A stretch of 64,000 nt of DNA from Atopobiaceae bacterium (GCA_022655215.1 JALCUE010000002.1:360386-424385); one strand, 5' to 3'. Shown: positions 27,188-36,052, numbered from the stretch's first letter. Numbers and translations: made by a program. The notes: generated by a model not told the origin, from the letters alone.

Positions 27188-28402
27188 ATGTCACTGGCCA
27201 AGGAGAGGGAACTGGAGTCTCGCTACGTCATGGGCACCTTCGCCCGTGCCGACGTGGAGTTCGTGGACGGGCACGGCATGTACCTCGAGGATGACGAGGG
27301 CAAGCGCTATCTCGACTTCCTCGCGGGGATCGGCGTGTGCTGCCTGGGGCACTCGAGTCCCGTCGTGGTGGATGCCATCGAGCGACAGGCCGAGAGGCTC
27401 GTGCACTGCTCGAACTACTTCTACATCGAGCACAGGGGGGAGGTCGCGCGTCGCGTGAGCGAGCTCGCCGACCGCGGCCTCGATGCGGGCGAGGCCCTGG
27501 GGTGGAAGAGCTTCTTCGCGAACTCGGGCGCCGAGGCCAACGAGTGTGCCATGAAGCTCGTGCGCCTGCAGGCCCACAGGGCCGGCTCCTCCGCGAACAC
27601 CATCGTCTGCCTGAACGGTGGCTTCCACGGCCGTACCCTGGAGACCGTCGCCGCCACCATGCAGGGCTGGCTCCAGGACGACTTCCGGCCGCTGCCCGGC
27701 GGCTTCCTCGCCGTGGACCCCGGTGACGTCGATGCGCTCGAGAGGGTCCTGTCGTGTGAGTCGAACGGCGTCGTGGCGGTCATGGTCGAGCCGATCCAGG
27801 GCGAGTCGGGGGTCCACCCCCTGGGAACGGACTACCTGCGTGCGGTCCGTGACCTCACGCGCGAGCACGGGGCGTCCATGATCTGCGACGAGGTCCAGTG
27901 CGGCGTCTTCCGCGCGGGGGCTCCCTTCGCCTTCCAGCTCGCGGGCATCACGCCCGACGTCTTCACCATGGCGAAGGGAATCGCCGGCGGCGTCCCCATG
28001 GGGCTGTGCGCCGCACGGCCCGAGCTCGCCGACACGTACCATCCCGGTGACCACGGCTCCACGTTCGGTGGGAGCAACCTTGCCGTGGCCTGCGCCGACG
28101 CGGTGCTGGAGGAGCTCGAGCAGGGTCGCTACGAGGAGTCCGCCGAGCGTGTGGGCACCTATCTCATGCGGGGCCTGGCCACGCTGCCCCACGTCACCGA
28201 GGTTCGCGGGAGCGGCCTCATGGTGGGCTGTGACCTGGACGGGTCGGCCCCCGACGCCCATGACGTGGTCGCATCGGCCCTCGAGGCCGGTCTCGTCATC
28301 AACGCGACGGGTCCCCACACCCTGCGCTTCCTGCCTCCCCTCATATGCGAGGAGACCGACGTCGACGTGTGCCTCGACCGTCTCGGGGCCGTCCTGTCCT
28401 AG
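27188..28402 (+). CDS. argD: Acetylornithine aminotransferase
   Basis: 404 residues, class III PLP aminotransferase: pyridoxal-binding motifs NSGAEANE, GFHGRT and CDEVQCG, and the Schiff-base Lys in MAKGIAGGVPMG (about residue 264). It interconverts N-acetylglutamate semialdehyde and N-acetylornithine. The ATG at 27188 is preferred to that at 27176 because TGGGAG lies 6 bases before it. It is the last arg gene in the window; argF, argG and argH are not here. Confidence 0.94.
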   Translation: MSLAKERELESRYVMGTFARADVEFVDGHGMYLEDDEGKRYLDFLAGIGVCCLGHSSPVVVDAIERQAERLVHCSNYFYIEHRGEVARRVSELADRGLDAGEALGWKSFFANSGAEANECAMKLVRLQAHRAGSSANTIVCLNGGFHGRTLETVAATMQGWLQDDFRPLPGGFLAVDPGDVDALERVLSCESNGVVAVMVEPIQGESGVHPLGTDYLRAVRDLTREHGASMICDEVQCGVFRAGAPFAFQLAGITPDVFTMAKGIAGGVPMGLCAARPELADTYHPGDHGSTFGGSNLAVACADAVLEELEQGRYEESAERVGTYLMRGLATLPHVTEVRGSGLMVGCDLDGSAPDAHDVVASALEAGLVINATGPHTLRFLPPLICEETDVDVCLDRLGAVLS

Positions 28403-28486
28403 GCGCGTCCAACCTTACGAAAGCGTCACCCACGCGTAAGCCTGTTCGATGGCACGCGTCATGTCACCTTGCGAAGATGATGTCAT

Positions 28487-28543
28487 GCCCGGGAGGTCCC
28501 GGGCGAGACGTTTCGGATCGCACGTGTCGCCCACGCGACACGT
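28487..28543 (+). promoter_or_regulatory. Two consecutive hairpins in the leader of the ABC exporter region
   Basis: First hairpin: GCCCGGGA (28487-28494) and TCCCGGGC (28497-28504) with a 2-base spacer. Second: ACGTGTCGC (28522-28530) and GCGACACGT (28535-28543) with a 4-base loop, ending three bases before the GAGGAGGGGAG ribosome site of the small gene at 28563. They could terminate argCJBD transcription, attenuate the downstream genes, or both. No T-run follows either. Confidence 0.55.
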
Positions 28544-28562
28544 CCCGAGGAGGGGAGACGAC

Positions 28563-28712
28563 ATGACCACACGTGCCGCGGACGGGTTCTGGGACTGGAA
28601 CGACCGCGTCGTCGCAGACGAGATGAGCCAGCCGCAGCGCATAGCCTGGGTCGTCCTCATGGCGATCCTGGGCGGGGCCATGCTGGCGGCGCTCTGGGTG
28701 TGCTCCAGATGA
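28563..28712 (+). CDS. 49-residue single-pass membrane peptide
   Basis: MTTRAADGFWDWNDRVVADE starts a small protein with one hydrophobic helix (IAWVVLMAILGGAMLAALWV, about residues 27-46) and a short Cys-Ser-Arg end. The ribosome site GAGGAGGGGAG is one of the strongest in the window, which argues that it is real. It lies upstream of a Bce-type ABC transporter in the same direction, with a hairpin leader before it. I do not recognise it. A regulator or accessory subunit of the exporter is possible. Confidence 0.6.
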   Translation: MTTRAADGFWDWNDRVVADEMSQPQRIAWVVLMAILGGAMLAALWVCSR

Positions 28713-28879
28713 GCGCGACCATGACCCCGGTCCCCGCGCGGCCGGCACCCCGTCATGCACGCCGTCGTCCCACCTTCGAGTGGGACGAGCTCTCGCGGGT
28801 GGAGGTCCCATCCGCATCTCATGGACAGGCCACGGGGTACCATCTATCCGTGGCGTCACCGATGGAAGGACGCATGGAC

Positions 28880-29650
28880 ATGGCACACGTACTCGAGGCA
28901 TCGAACGTCGAGAAGCTCTACGGCGGTGGGAAGGGCAGTACCACGCGTGCCCTCGCGGGGGTCTCGTTCTCCGTCGACCAGGGGGACTACGTCGCCATCA
29001 TGGGCCCGTCCGGCTCGGGCAAGACCACGCTCCTGAACTGCATCGCCACCATCGACCGACCCACCTCCGGCCTCATCGCCATCGACGGGGCCGACGTCAC
29101 GCGCATGCGCTCCCGTCAGCTCGCCGCGTTCCGTCGCGAGCAGCTGGGCTTCATCTTCCAGGACTCCAACCTCCTGGACACGCTCACCTGCCGCGAGAAC
29201 ATCGCGCTGCCGCTCACCATCTCGAACGTCCGCGCCAGGGAGATCGACTCGCGCGTCTCGTCCATGGCCTCCACGCTCGGCGTGTCCGAGGTGCTCGACA
29301 AGTATCCCTATCAGGTCTCCGGCGGTCAGAAGCAGCGCGTCGCCGCGGCCCGCGCCATGGTGTGCGATCCCACGCTGGTCCTCGCCGACGAGCCCACCGG
29401 CGCGCTCGACTCCAAGAACGCCAAGCTCCTGCTCGAGTGCTTCGACGAACTGAACGAGAAGCTCCAGGCCACCATCCTCATGGTCACGCACGACTCGTTC
29501 GCCGCGAGCTACTGCCGACGCGTCCTGTTCATCCGTGATGGCAAGATCTTCACCGAGCTCGTCCGTGGCGACATGGGCCGCAGGGAGTTCTTCGACCGCA
29601 TCATGGAGGTCGTCGCCATGATCGGGGGCGAGCAGACCGATGTACTGTAA
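28880..29650 (+). CDS. Bce/MacB-type ABC transporter ATPase
   Basis: 256 residues. Walker A GPSGSGKTT, Q-loop FIFQDSNLLD, signature VSGGQKQRVAAARA, Walker B LVLADEPTGALD and the H-loop VTHDSF all match the MacB/LolD/BceA class of exporters used in peptide-antibiotic defence or lipoprotein handling. Start ATG 28880 gives MAHVLEASNVEKLYGG and has GGAAGGA 9 bases before it. A longer in-frame version from 28709, whose ATG overlaps the stop of the 49-residue gene (ATGA), would add 57 low-complexity residues and lacks a ribosome site. It overlaps the next permease gene by 11 bases. No BceRS-type two-component genes adjoin it. Confidence 0.9.
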   Translation: MAHVLEASNVEKLYGGGKGSTTRALAGVSFSVDQGDYVAIMGPSGSGKTTLLNCIATIDRPTSGLIAIDGADVTRMRSRQLAAFRREQLGFIFQDSNLLDTLTCRENIALPLTISNVRAREIDSRVSSMASTLGVSEVLDKYPYQVSGGQKQRVAAARAMVCDPTLVLADEPTGALDSKNAKLLLECFDELNEKLQATILMVTHDSFAASYCRRVLFIRDGKIFTELVRGDMGRREFFDRIMEVVAMIGGEQTDVL

Positions 29651-31805
29651 GCTCGCCGCCGGCAACGTCCGACGCAGCCTTCGCGACTACGCGGTCTACT
29701 TCGTGACCATCGCTCTGGGCGTCGCGTCGTTCTACGCCTTCAACACCATCTCGAGCCAGGCCCGGTTCCTCTCCGAGAGCTCCAGCGACATCCTGCAGAT
29801 GCTCTCCGGGACCATGGCGGGCCTCACCGTGTTCCTCGCGCTGGTGCTCGGCTTTCTCATGGTCTATGCCAACAACTACCTCATCAAGCGACGCAAGCGC
29901 GAACTTGGTCTCTACCAGCTGCTGGGCATGACTCGCGGCCAGGTGTCGTGCGTGTTGGCCTTGGAGACGCTCCTCGCCTCCGTCGCCAGCTTCATCGCGG
30001 GCATCGTCGTGGGGATCCTCGCCAGCCAGTTGCTCCTGTTCGTGTCCGCCTCGCTGTTCCATGACGAGATCAAGCAGTTCAGCTTCATGTTCTCGCCCAC
30101 GGCGTTCCTCCTCACGCTCGCCTGCTTCGTGTTCATGTTCCTCGTCATGCTCGCCTTCAACCTGCATACGCTGAGGAAGGTCAAGCTCGCCGACCTCATG
30201 GGGGCCGAGCGCGAGAACGAGAGCGTTCGTGTGCGGAACCTGCCCGTCTCCATCGTCAGCGGCGTCGTCGGCATCGCGTTCATCGTCATCGCCTACGTGC
30301 GTCTCGACCACGATGGCCTGCCCGTCTACGGGGCCAACGGTGCCATGCCCTTCCTCATCACCACGCTTCTCATGGTGGCGGGAACCATCCTGTTCTTCTT
30401 CGCCCTCTCGGGTCTGCTGCTGGTGGTCTCGAAGGCCGTCAAGTCGCACTACTACCATGGCCTCAACATGTTCACCACGCGCCAGCTCGCGGCCAGGGTG
30501 AACACGGCCTCCGCCTCCATGGCCGTCGTCTGCCTCATCCTGTTCCTGGCCATAACGTCGGTCACGGGCGGCATGAGCATCTGCACCGTCCTCAACGGCG
30601 AGATCGAGGAACACACCCCCTATGATGCGTCGATCCCGTTCAACTACTACTCCGCCGACTCGGTCAGCCAGTTCGATTCGGGCGACGGCGTCAACCGCGG
30701 CGTGGCCACCAAGCCCGTCGACATGTATCAGGTGCTGGCCGACTCCGGCCACGATGTGAGTTCGCTCGTGGGCACGACCGGCTCGTCCGTCCAGTCGACC
30801 ATCTACTACGATGCCGAGGACGGCGTGGCCATGAGCACGTTCGCGGAGGCGTCCGGTGCCAGTCTGCCCAGGGGCATGGAGGACTCCGATGCCAATACCA
30901 CCGGCCTCCAGCTCATGAGCGTGTCGGACTACAACGCGATGCGCTCGATGCTCGGGATGGACCCGGTCGACCTGGGCGAGGACGGTTATCTCATCACCTG
31001 CGACTCCGGTCAGGAGATCACCGACTTCTACGGCAAGGTCATGGAGAAGGGTGTGTCCATCACCGCGAACGGCCACGTGCTCACGCCCAGGTCAGACAAG
31101 GTGATCACCGACAAGTCGGCCACGCTGCAGGACTCGTCCGTCCTCTCCAACTCCGGCACCATGGTGGTCCCCGATGACGTGGTGAGCGGGCTCACCCCCT
31201 ACCAGACGTTCCTCAACATCCGTTACGGTGTGGACACCAATACCGGCGATGCCATCGTCGCCAGCGTCTCCCACATGCAACAGGGGGCCTTCTCCGCCAG
31301 GAGCACGAACGATGGTTACACCCGCGGTTACGAGGGTGATGTGAGCGTGGGACTGGTCAACACGTACTCCACCAAGACGGAGACCTTCACCGATGCCTAC
31401 GGTATCACGGGCGTCATCAGCTATATGGCCATCTACATCGGATTCGTCCTGGTCATCTCCTGCGCGGCGATCCTCGCCATCCAGCAGCTCTCCGGTGCCT
31501 CCGACTCGGCGCCCCGCTACAGGCTCCTCTCCGAGCTGGGCTGCCCTCGCTCGATGTCCGACCACTCCCTGCTCATGCAGACGCTCGTCTACTTCCTGTT
31601 CCCGCTCGTCCTGGCACTGGCCCACTCCACCGTGGCGCTCCGCTCGGTCACGTCGGTGGTCTCCCTCTTCGGCCGGATGGACATCACGGGGCCCGCGGCC
31701 ATGTGCGGCCTGCTGTTCGTGTTGGTGTATGGCGGCTACCTCCTCGTGACCTTCCTCGTGGCCAGAGGCGTCGTCAACTCCCGCAGCGTCGAGGCTCGCA
31801 GCTAG
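29640..31805 (+). CDS. FtsX-like ABC permease with large extracellular domain (BceB-like)
   Basis: 721 residues. One helix at about 18-38, then FtsX core helices (about 60-200), helices near 205-270, and after helix 7 or so (about 300-320) a large extracytoplasmic domain (about 325-585), then three C-terminal helices. The motif NNYLIKRRKRELGLYQLLGM just after the second helix is characteristic of the BceB/VraG group, which sense and expel peptide antibiotics acting on lipid II cycle intermediates. It overlaps the ATPase gene by 11 bases, indicating coupled synthesis. Substrate cannot be deduced. Confidence 0.88.
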   Translation: MYCKLAAGNVRRSLRDYAVYFVTIALGVASFYAFNTISSQARFLSESSSDILQMLSGTMAGLTVFLALVLGFLMVYANNYLIKRRKRELGLYQLLGMTRGQVSCVLALETLLASVASFIAGIVVGILASQLLLFVSASLFHDEIKQFSFMFSPTAFLLTLACFVFMFLVMLAFNLHTLRKVKLADLMGAERENESVRVRNLPVSIVSGVVGIAFIVIAYVRLDHDGLPVYGANGAMPFLITTLLMVAGTILFFFALSGLLLVVSKAVKSHYYHGLNMFTTRQLAARVNTASASMAVVCLILFLAITSVTGGMSICTVLNGEIEEHTPYDASIPFNYYSADSVSQFDSGDGVNRGVATKPVDMYQVLADSGHDVSSLVGTTGSSVQSTIYYDAEDGVAMSTFAEASGASLPRGMEDSDANTTGLQLMSVSDYNAMRSMLGMDPVDLGEDGYLITCDSGQEITDFYGKVMEKGVSITANGHVLTPRSDKVITDKSATLQDSSVLSNSGTMVVPDDVVSGLTPYQTFLNIRYGVDTNTGDAIVASVSHMQQGAFSARSTNDGYTRGYEGDVSVGLVNTYSTKTETFTDAYGITGVISYMAIYIGFVLVISCAAILAIQQLSGASDSAPRYRLLSELGCPRSMSDHSLLMQTLVYFLFPLVLALAHSTVALRSVTSVVSLFGRMDITGPAAMCGLLFVLVYGGYLLVTFLVARGVVNSRSVEARS

Positions 31806-31847
31806 AGGGTCTCCTTGCGTGCCGACACCTCCCGGAAAGGACAACCC

Positions 31848-33233
31848 ATGTCACTCACCATCCACCTCGCCAGGGGCAACGTCCGTCGCAGCGTTCGCGA
31901 CTACTCGATCTTCTTCGCCACGCTCGCCTTCGCGGCCTGCCTGCTCTACTCGTTCACGTCGGCCGGCACGTACATGAGCGCTCTTGACCTCACGGGCTCT
32001 CAGCTCCACTACCTGGATTCCTCTCTGATGGACTCGATCCTCTCGGCCTTCTCGTCGTTCGTCGTCCTCATCTTCGCGATCGTCATCATCTCGGCGAACC
32101 GCTTCCTGGTGCGCAGGCGCAAGCGCGAGTTCGCCCTCTACGGTCTGCTCGGCATGGGACCGGGCCGCGTCGCCCGCATCCTCTCCGTCGAGTCGCTGAT
32201 GGTGGGGGCCGTCTCGCTCGTCGTCGGCCTGGTCGCGGGCGTGCTCCTCTCGCCCGTGTTCGGCCTCGTCACGTCCTTCGTGTTCCGCCTGCCGTGGGTC
32301 TTCTCCATCGTCTTGTCCCCCTCGGCCGCGTTGTGGACCCTCGGCTGCTTCGGGGCCATCTCCCTCGTCTCCATGCTGGTGAACGTCATAGACGTCCTGA
32401 GGCATCCCCTCATCGACCTCATCAAGGCCGACCATGCGGTGGAGCGACCCCGCGCCGCGGGCCGTCTGGGCGTCGTGGGCTCTCTCGTGGTGGGCGCGCT
32501 CGAGCTGGCGTTCGTGTGGTTCACGGCCACGATCCTGCCGGGGATCTTCCTCGCCCTGTTCCTGCCCATGGCGCTCCTCGCCTTCTCGGGCACCTTCCTG
32601 GTGCTGCGCTCGCTCGCGATCGTGGTGCCCCGAGCGCTTCGTCAGGCCCGTCCCGTCTACCTTCGTGGTCTCACCTGCTTCGTGACGCGTCAGCTCGAGG
32701 GCAAGGTCACCAGTTCGTGCACGGCCGTCACCAGCGTGTGCGTGCTTCTCGCCACGGGCGTGTGCCTCGTCGCCGGTGGCGCGGGGTTCTGCGTGGGCGC
32801 CCATGGTGGCTACCTCGACCCCGACACCGCCGACTCGCTCTCCCTCTTCGCCTACATCGCCCTGTTCTACGGCGCGGTCCTGCTCGTCACCGCCGCCGCC
32901 ATCCTCGCGTTGCAGCAGGTCTCCGAGGCCGCCGACAAGAAGGAGAGCTATCTGATGCTGAGCGACCTGGGTTGCGACCGACGCATGCTGCGAGGCGCGG
33001 TCAGGCGTCAGGTGGGCGTGTACTTCCTCGTCCCTCTCGCCATGGCGCTGGTCCATGACTTCTTCGGCCTCCAGTTCACCAACCTCCTCGTGTCCACCTT
33101 CGACGAGTCCGACCCGGCGCCCGTCGCGGCCGTGCTCGTGGCCACCATCGTCGTGATGGGCGCCTATTACCTCCTGACCTGTCGGGAGTGCGAGCGTGCG
33201 GCGTTCCCGGCGGAGGCCGTCGCCGTCGCGTGA
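31848..33233 (+). CDS. FtsX-like ABC permease lacking the extracellular sensor domain
   Basis: 461 residues, homologous to the previous permease: both start with LARGNVRRS/LAAGNVRRS-type sequence and share RRRKREFALYGLLGM. The helices line up, but the extracellular domain of about 260 residues in the neighbour is replaced by a linker of about 20 residues (AGGAGFCVGAHGGYLDPDTA). ATG 31848 has GGAAAGG 7 bases upstream; an in-frame start 33 bases earlier is less likely. With one ATPase gene and two unequal permeases, a heterodimeric transporter is the obvious model. This is inference, since Bce systems usually have a single permease. Confidence 0.85.
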   Translation: MSLTIHLARGNVRRSVRDYSIFFATLAFAACLLYSFTSAGTYMSALDLTGSQLHYLDSSLMDSILSAFSSFVVLIFAIVIISANRFLVRRRKREFALYGLLGMGPGRVARILSVESLMVGAVSLVVGLVAGVLLSPVFGLVTSFVFRLPWVFSIVLSPSAALWTLGCFGAISLVSMLVNVIDVLRHPLIDLIKADHAVERPRAAGRLGVVGSLVVGALELAFVWFTATILPGIFLALFLPMALLAFSGTFLVLRSLAIVVPRALRQARPVYLRGLTCFVTRQLEGKVTSSCTAVTSVCVLLATGVCLVAGGAGFCVGAHGGYLDPDTADSLSLFAYIALFYGAVLLVTAAAILALQQVSEAADKKESYLMLSDLGCDRRMLRGAVRRQVGVYFLVPLAMALVHDFFGLQFTNLLVSTFDESDPAPVAAVLVATIVVMGAYYLLTCRECERAAFPAEAVAVA

Positions 33234-33323
33234 GGTCCCGACGTCAGGGGGTGCGGACCGTCCTGTCGCCGTGAAACCTCTCCGCTTTCTGGGCGAGGAA
33301 TGCGAACCATCATCGTTTGCAGG

Positions 33324-33354
33324 TAAGATGGCTGCAGTGCGACGTCATATGACG
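33324..33354 (+). promoter_or_regulatory. Candidate -10 and 12-bp palindrome before the gene at 33387
   Basis: TAAGAT (33324-33329) is a plausible -10 hexamer. CGTCATATGACG (33343-33354), a perfect 12-bp palindrome, sits where an operator overlapping the transcription start would be. No regulator can be named. Confidence 0.35.
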
Positions 33355-33386
33355 CCCTGGGTCATCGAGCGAACGAGGAGTCCTGC

Positions 33387-34352
33387 ATGCCTTTCGACAA
33401 GCCGACCGAGAAGAGCGACGGCCAGTCCCGTCCGCACCCTCGCAAGGGCTCCCATTTCCGCGCACCTTCCGATGCGGCTCCCTCATCTGCCGCCTCCGAA
33501 GCGTCGCCCACCCGCGAGACGTCCGCGCCCACGGGTGCCGTCGCCCCCGATCCCTTCTCCTCGGCCGCGCGCACACATTCCGCCGTGGGCTTCGGTTCCG
33601 GCCACATGAGCGCCGGCGTCGGCCCCGACATCGCCTCCGAGGCACCCCGTCCCATCGGGGTCGATCCCGCGGAGACGGGCTCGTTCACCAAGCTCGGCAG
33701 CGGGGAGGGCGCCGTCATCCCCACGCGCGACAACGCCGACGCCGCGGCCGATGCCGCCCGCTCCTCGCTGCGTTCCACCAGGTCGGAGCGCATCTCCGGG
33801 CGTCACCGCCCCGAGACCGCGAGCCACGAGCAGAACCTCCAGGTCGACAAGCGCCTGTTCATAGGCCTGGGCATAGCGGCGGTCATCGTCATCGTCGTGG
33901 TGTGCCTCCTCGTCAAGAACGCCTACGACTCCACGTCCACGCCGGCGACCACCTCCTCGCAGATCGAGCAGACCCAGGTCTCCGCCGACCAGACCATCTC
34001 CTATGGTGGCTACACCTATGGCATCACCACCGCCGACGACGGAGCCTACGCCTTCACGCGCACGGCCGAGGGCAGCTCCAGCCCGCTCACCCTCTTCGAG
34101 CTCACCGGGACGCCCGTCTCCGTGGTCCTCTATGACGGCTCGTTCGTCATCGCCGAGAACAACGACGGCTCGTGGGACGTCATGATCTACGTCATGGGCG
34201 ACGGCTCGGTGGCCTCGCAGCTCTGCGACTCCTCGGGCGACGCGGTGGGAGGGGACGGCACCCTCTCCTCGGCCACGCTCGACGGCTCCAACCTCACGCT
34301 CGTCGATGACCAGGGGAAGACCACGTCGGTCACCCTCGACAACGTCCTGTAG
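33387..34352 (+). CDS. Single-pass membrane protein of unknown function
   Basis: 321 residues. The first 150 are hydrophilic, Ser/Ala/Pro/Thr-rich and probably disordered; a helix (LFIGLGIAAVIVIVVVCLLV, about 154-173) is preceded by basic residues, giving an N-in, C-out orientation. The outside part (about 180-321) is a small beta-rich domain with repeated Gly/Asp turns (GGYTYGITT, DGSFVIAENNDGSWDV, DGSNLTLVDDQGKTT), reminiscent of a lipocalin-like or WD-like blade but not assignable. AGGAG lies about 8 bases before ATG 33387. It stands alone between the ABC exporter and tRNA-Asp. Confidence 0.8.
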   Translation: MPFDKPTEKSDGQSRPHPRKGSHFRAPSDAAPSSAASEASPTRETSAPTGAVAPDPFSSAARTHSAVGFGSGHMSAGVGPDIASEAPRPIGVDPAETGSFTKLGSGEGAVIPTRDNADAAADAARSSLRSTRSERISGRHRPETASHEQNLQVDKRLFIGLGIAAVIVIVVVCLLVKNAYDSTSTPATTSSQIEQTQVSADQTISYGGYTYGITTADDGAYAFTRTAEGSSSPLTLFELTGTPVSVVLYDGSFVIAENNDGSWDVMIYVMGDGSVASQLCDSSGDAVGGDGTLSSATLDGSNLTLVDDQGKTTSVTLDNVL

Positions 34353-34429
34353 CCGAGCGGTCGTTCGCGTACGACCTGTGATTTTACAGTGCTCCCGGAG
34401 GGCTCCCCCAGACATTTTCGCGGACGTGC

Positions 34430-34458
34430 TAGACAGACCGTCGAATCTGTGTGAGAAT
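34430..34458 (+). promoter_or_regulatory. Candidate tRNA-Asp promoter
   Basis: TAGACA (34430-34435), a 17-base spacer and GAGAAT (34453-34458), ending 20 bases before the mature tRNA 5' end. Confidence 0.5.
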
Positions 34459-34478
34459 AACTCCCGCACCATGTGCAC

Positions 34479-34555
<77 letters not shown>

Positions 34556-34566
34556 TAGAATGCAAT

Positions 34567-34598
34567 GAGGGACCCCGGGAGACCGGGGTCCCTCTTTT
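34567..34598 (+). terminator. Strong intrinsic terminator after tRNA-Asp
   Basis: GAGGGACCCCGG (34567-34578) pairs perfectly with CCGGGGTCCCTC (34583-34594), with a GAGA tetraloop and TTTT immediately after. It is the clearest Rho-independent terminator in the window. Confidence 0.92.
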
Positions 34599-34705
34599 CC
34601 GTTCGCGGGCGTCTCGCGGTCTCGTGCCCGCTCGCGATCGGCCGATCCCCGTGGCCCCATGTGACACGAGGGACCCATGCGCGGTCCCCCATATGTCCCA
34701 AAGGC

Positions 34706-34711
34706 TATAAT
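34706..34711 (+). promoter_or_regulatory. Perfect -10 element upstream of the HAD phosphatase
   Basis: TATAAT lies about 100 bases before the proposed start at 34813. No convincing -35 is seen 16-18 bases upstream. The resulting leader of about 95 bases contains an ATG at 34790 in another frame. Confidence 0.5.
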
Positions 34712-34812
34712 GTGTGCCACATAAGCAGCATTTGGGGGAGAGGACGCGTTCGACCTCGGTCGACGTGGGCCCGTGCCAGACTATCCGGGATGAGTGAGGG
34801 AGGCGAGCGACC

Positions 34813-35511
34813 ACGTCCGACAACGCAGCGACCGCCGTCGCCTCGCCGGTCCGTCTTGCCGTCTTCGACTATGACGGGACCTGCATAGACGGCCAGTCAG
34901 GCGCGCTGTTCTCCACCTACCTGCTCCGACGCGGCTACCTTTCTCCGAAGGCGGTGCTCAGCCTGGGGCTGTGGGGGCTTCGCTACCAGCTTCACCTCCC
35001 GCATCGCCAGGGCCTTCCGCGCGAGGTCATCTTCGAGCGTCTGGGGCATCTCGACTGCGACGAGGTCGAGCGCATCATGCGCGACTTCCATGACAAGGTG
35101 CTCCTGCCGAGGTATCGCGCGGACGCTCTGGTCGAGGTCGGCAGGAGGCGCGAGGAGGGCTGCGTGACCCTGCTCGTCTCCGCCACGTTCATGGCCATCG
35201 CCGAGCTCGGGGCCGCCCATCTCGGCATGGATGGCGCCGTGGCCACGAGGATGCGCCGTGACGCCACGGGCCACTTCACCGGCGAGGTGGAGGGGAGCGT
35301 GGTGCAGGGCGAGGAGAAGGTCCGGGCTGTTGCCGCGTGGGCCGATGAGGTCTACGGCGCCGGCGCCTGGACGCTCGCCTACGCCTACGGGGACCATCAC
35401 TCGGACGAGGAGCTCCTCTCGTCCGCCGAGAGCTGCTTCGCCGTCTGCCCCGGGCAGGCGCTCAAGACCATCGCCAAGAGGAACGACTGGCCGATCCTGG
35501 AGTGGAGCTAG
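34813..35511 (+). CDS. HAD-IB family phosphatase with apparent ACG start
   Basis: 232 residues if begun at ACG 34813. All four HAD motifs are present: I VFDYDGTCID (catalytic Asp pair), II LLVSAT, III the Lys in GEEKVRAV, IV GDHHSDEELL. The helical cap follows motif I, as in phosphoserine-phosphatase-like subfamily IB enzymes; substrate unknown. Motif I is encoded at about 34861-34890. Upstream the frame closes at TGA 34795-34797, and between that stop and motif I there is no ATG, GTG or TTG. ACG at 34813 is followed by TCCGACAACGCA (reading MSDNA) and has GGGAGG 9 bases before it. The first conventional in-frame start (GTG 34954) would delete motif I. Hence an ACG start, or a recent ATG-to-ACG change, is proposed. 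An Rrf2 gene follows after 49 bases. Confidence 0.8.
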   Translation, partial: TSDNAATAVASPVRLAVFDYDGTCIDGQSGALFSTYLLRRGYLSPKAVLSLGLWGLRYQLHLPHRQGLPREVIFERLGHLDCDEVERIMRDFHDKVLLPRYRADALVEVGRRREEGCVTLLVSATFMAIAELGAAHLGMDGAVATRMRRDATGHFTGEVEGSVVQGEEKVRAVAAWADEVYGAGAWTLAYAYGDHHSDEELLSSAESCFAVCPGQALKTIAKRNDWPILEWS

Positions 35512-35560
35512 ACGGGTCGGATGCAGGGACACATAAGCTCGTCGGCCGTCGGGAGGGCCC

Positions 35561-36052
35561 ATGGACATATCGCGCAAGACTGACTATGCGTTGCGGATGC
35601 TCGCAGCGCTTGTGAACGAGCCGGACGGGATCGTCTCGGTCCGCATCGCCGCCGACGACAACGACGTGCCCTACTCGTTCGCCCGGTCGATCCAGCACGA
35701 CCTCGTTCGCGCCGGCCTCATCGAGAGCCTTCGTGGCAGCAGGGGAGGCATGCGTCTGGCCGTGGAGCCGTCCGAGGTGACGCTGCTCCAGGTGGTCGAG
35801 GCCGTGCAGGGTCCCGTCGACGTCTCGAGCTGCGACTCGGTCGGTCCCGACGGCGGCCCCTGCCCCCGCATGTCCGAGTGCCGCTTCAACCCCATCTGGC
35901 GTGGCGCGCGAGCCCTGCTCAAGGACTACTTCGGCTCGGTCACGCTCGAGGAGGTCGTCAAGGGCGAGAGGTGCCCGCACGTCTCCGAGCGCTTCTGGTC
36001 CGAGGACGCGTTCGTCTCCTTCGCGCATAAGTGCCCGGAGCGGGCCGAGTAG
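35561..36052 (+). CDS. Rrf2-family transcriptional regulator
   Basis: 163 residues. Winged helix at the N-terminus (MDISRKTDYALRMLAAL; recognition region YSFARSIQHDLVRAGLIESLRGSRGG), and three Cys in a CDSVGPDGGPCPRMSEC motif (about 90-106) at the place where IscR/NsrR/RsrR-type proteins bind an Fe-S cluster. It probably senses iron-sulphur status, nitric oxide or redox. Additional Cys occur at about 129 and 148. The MutY-like gene starts 10 bases after it, so the two are probably co-transcribed; rubrerythrin further on makes a redox-stress theme plausible. Confidence 0.88.
   Translation: MDISRKTDYALRMLAALVNEPDGIVSVRIAADDNDVPYSFARSIQHDLVRAGLIESLRGSRGGMRLAVEPSEVTLLQVVEAVQGPVDVSSCDSVGPDGGPCPRMSECRFNPIWRGARALLKDYFGSVTLEEVVKGERCPHVSERFWSEDAFVSFAHKCPERAE

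Noticed and set aside
28709..28879. A 57-residue N-terminal extension of the ABC ATPase starting at the ATGA overlap at 28709
   Set aside because: There is no ribosome site before 28709, the residues are low-complexity, and the family N-terminus matches the start at 28880.
34790..34888. A short frame from ATG 34790 as the true start of the HAD gene
   Set aside because: It is in a different frame from the HAD motifs and stops at 34888, so it would require a frameshift.
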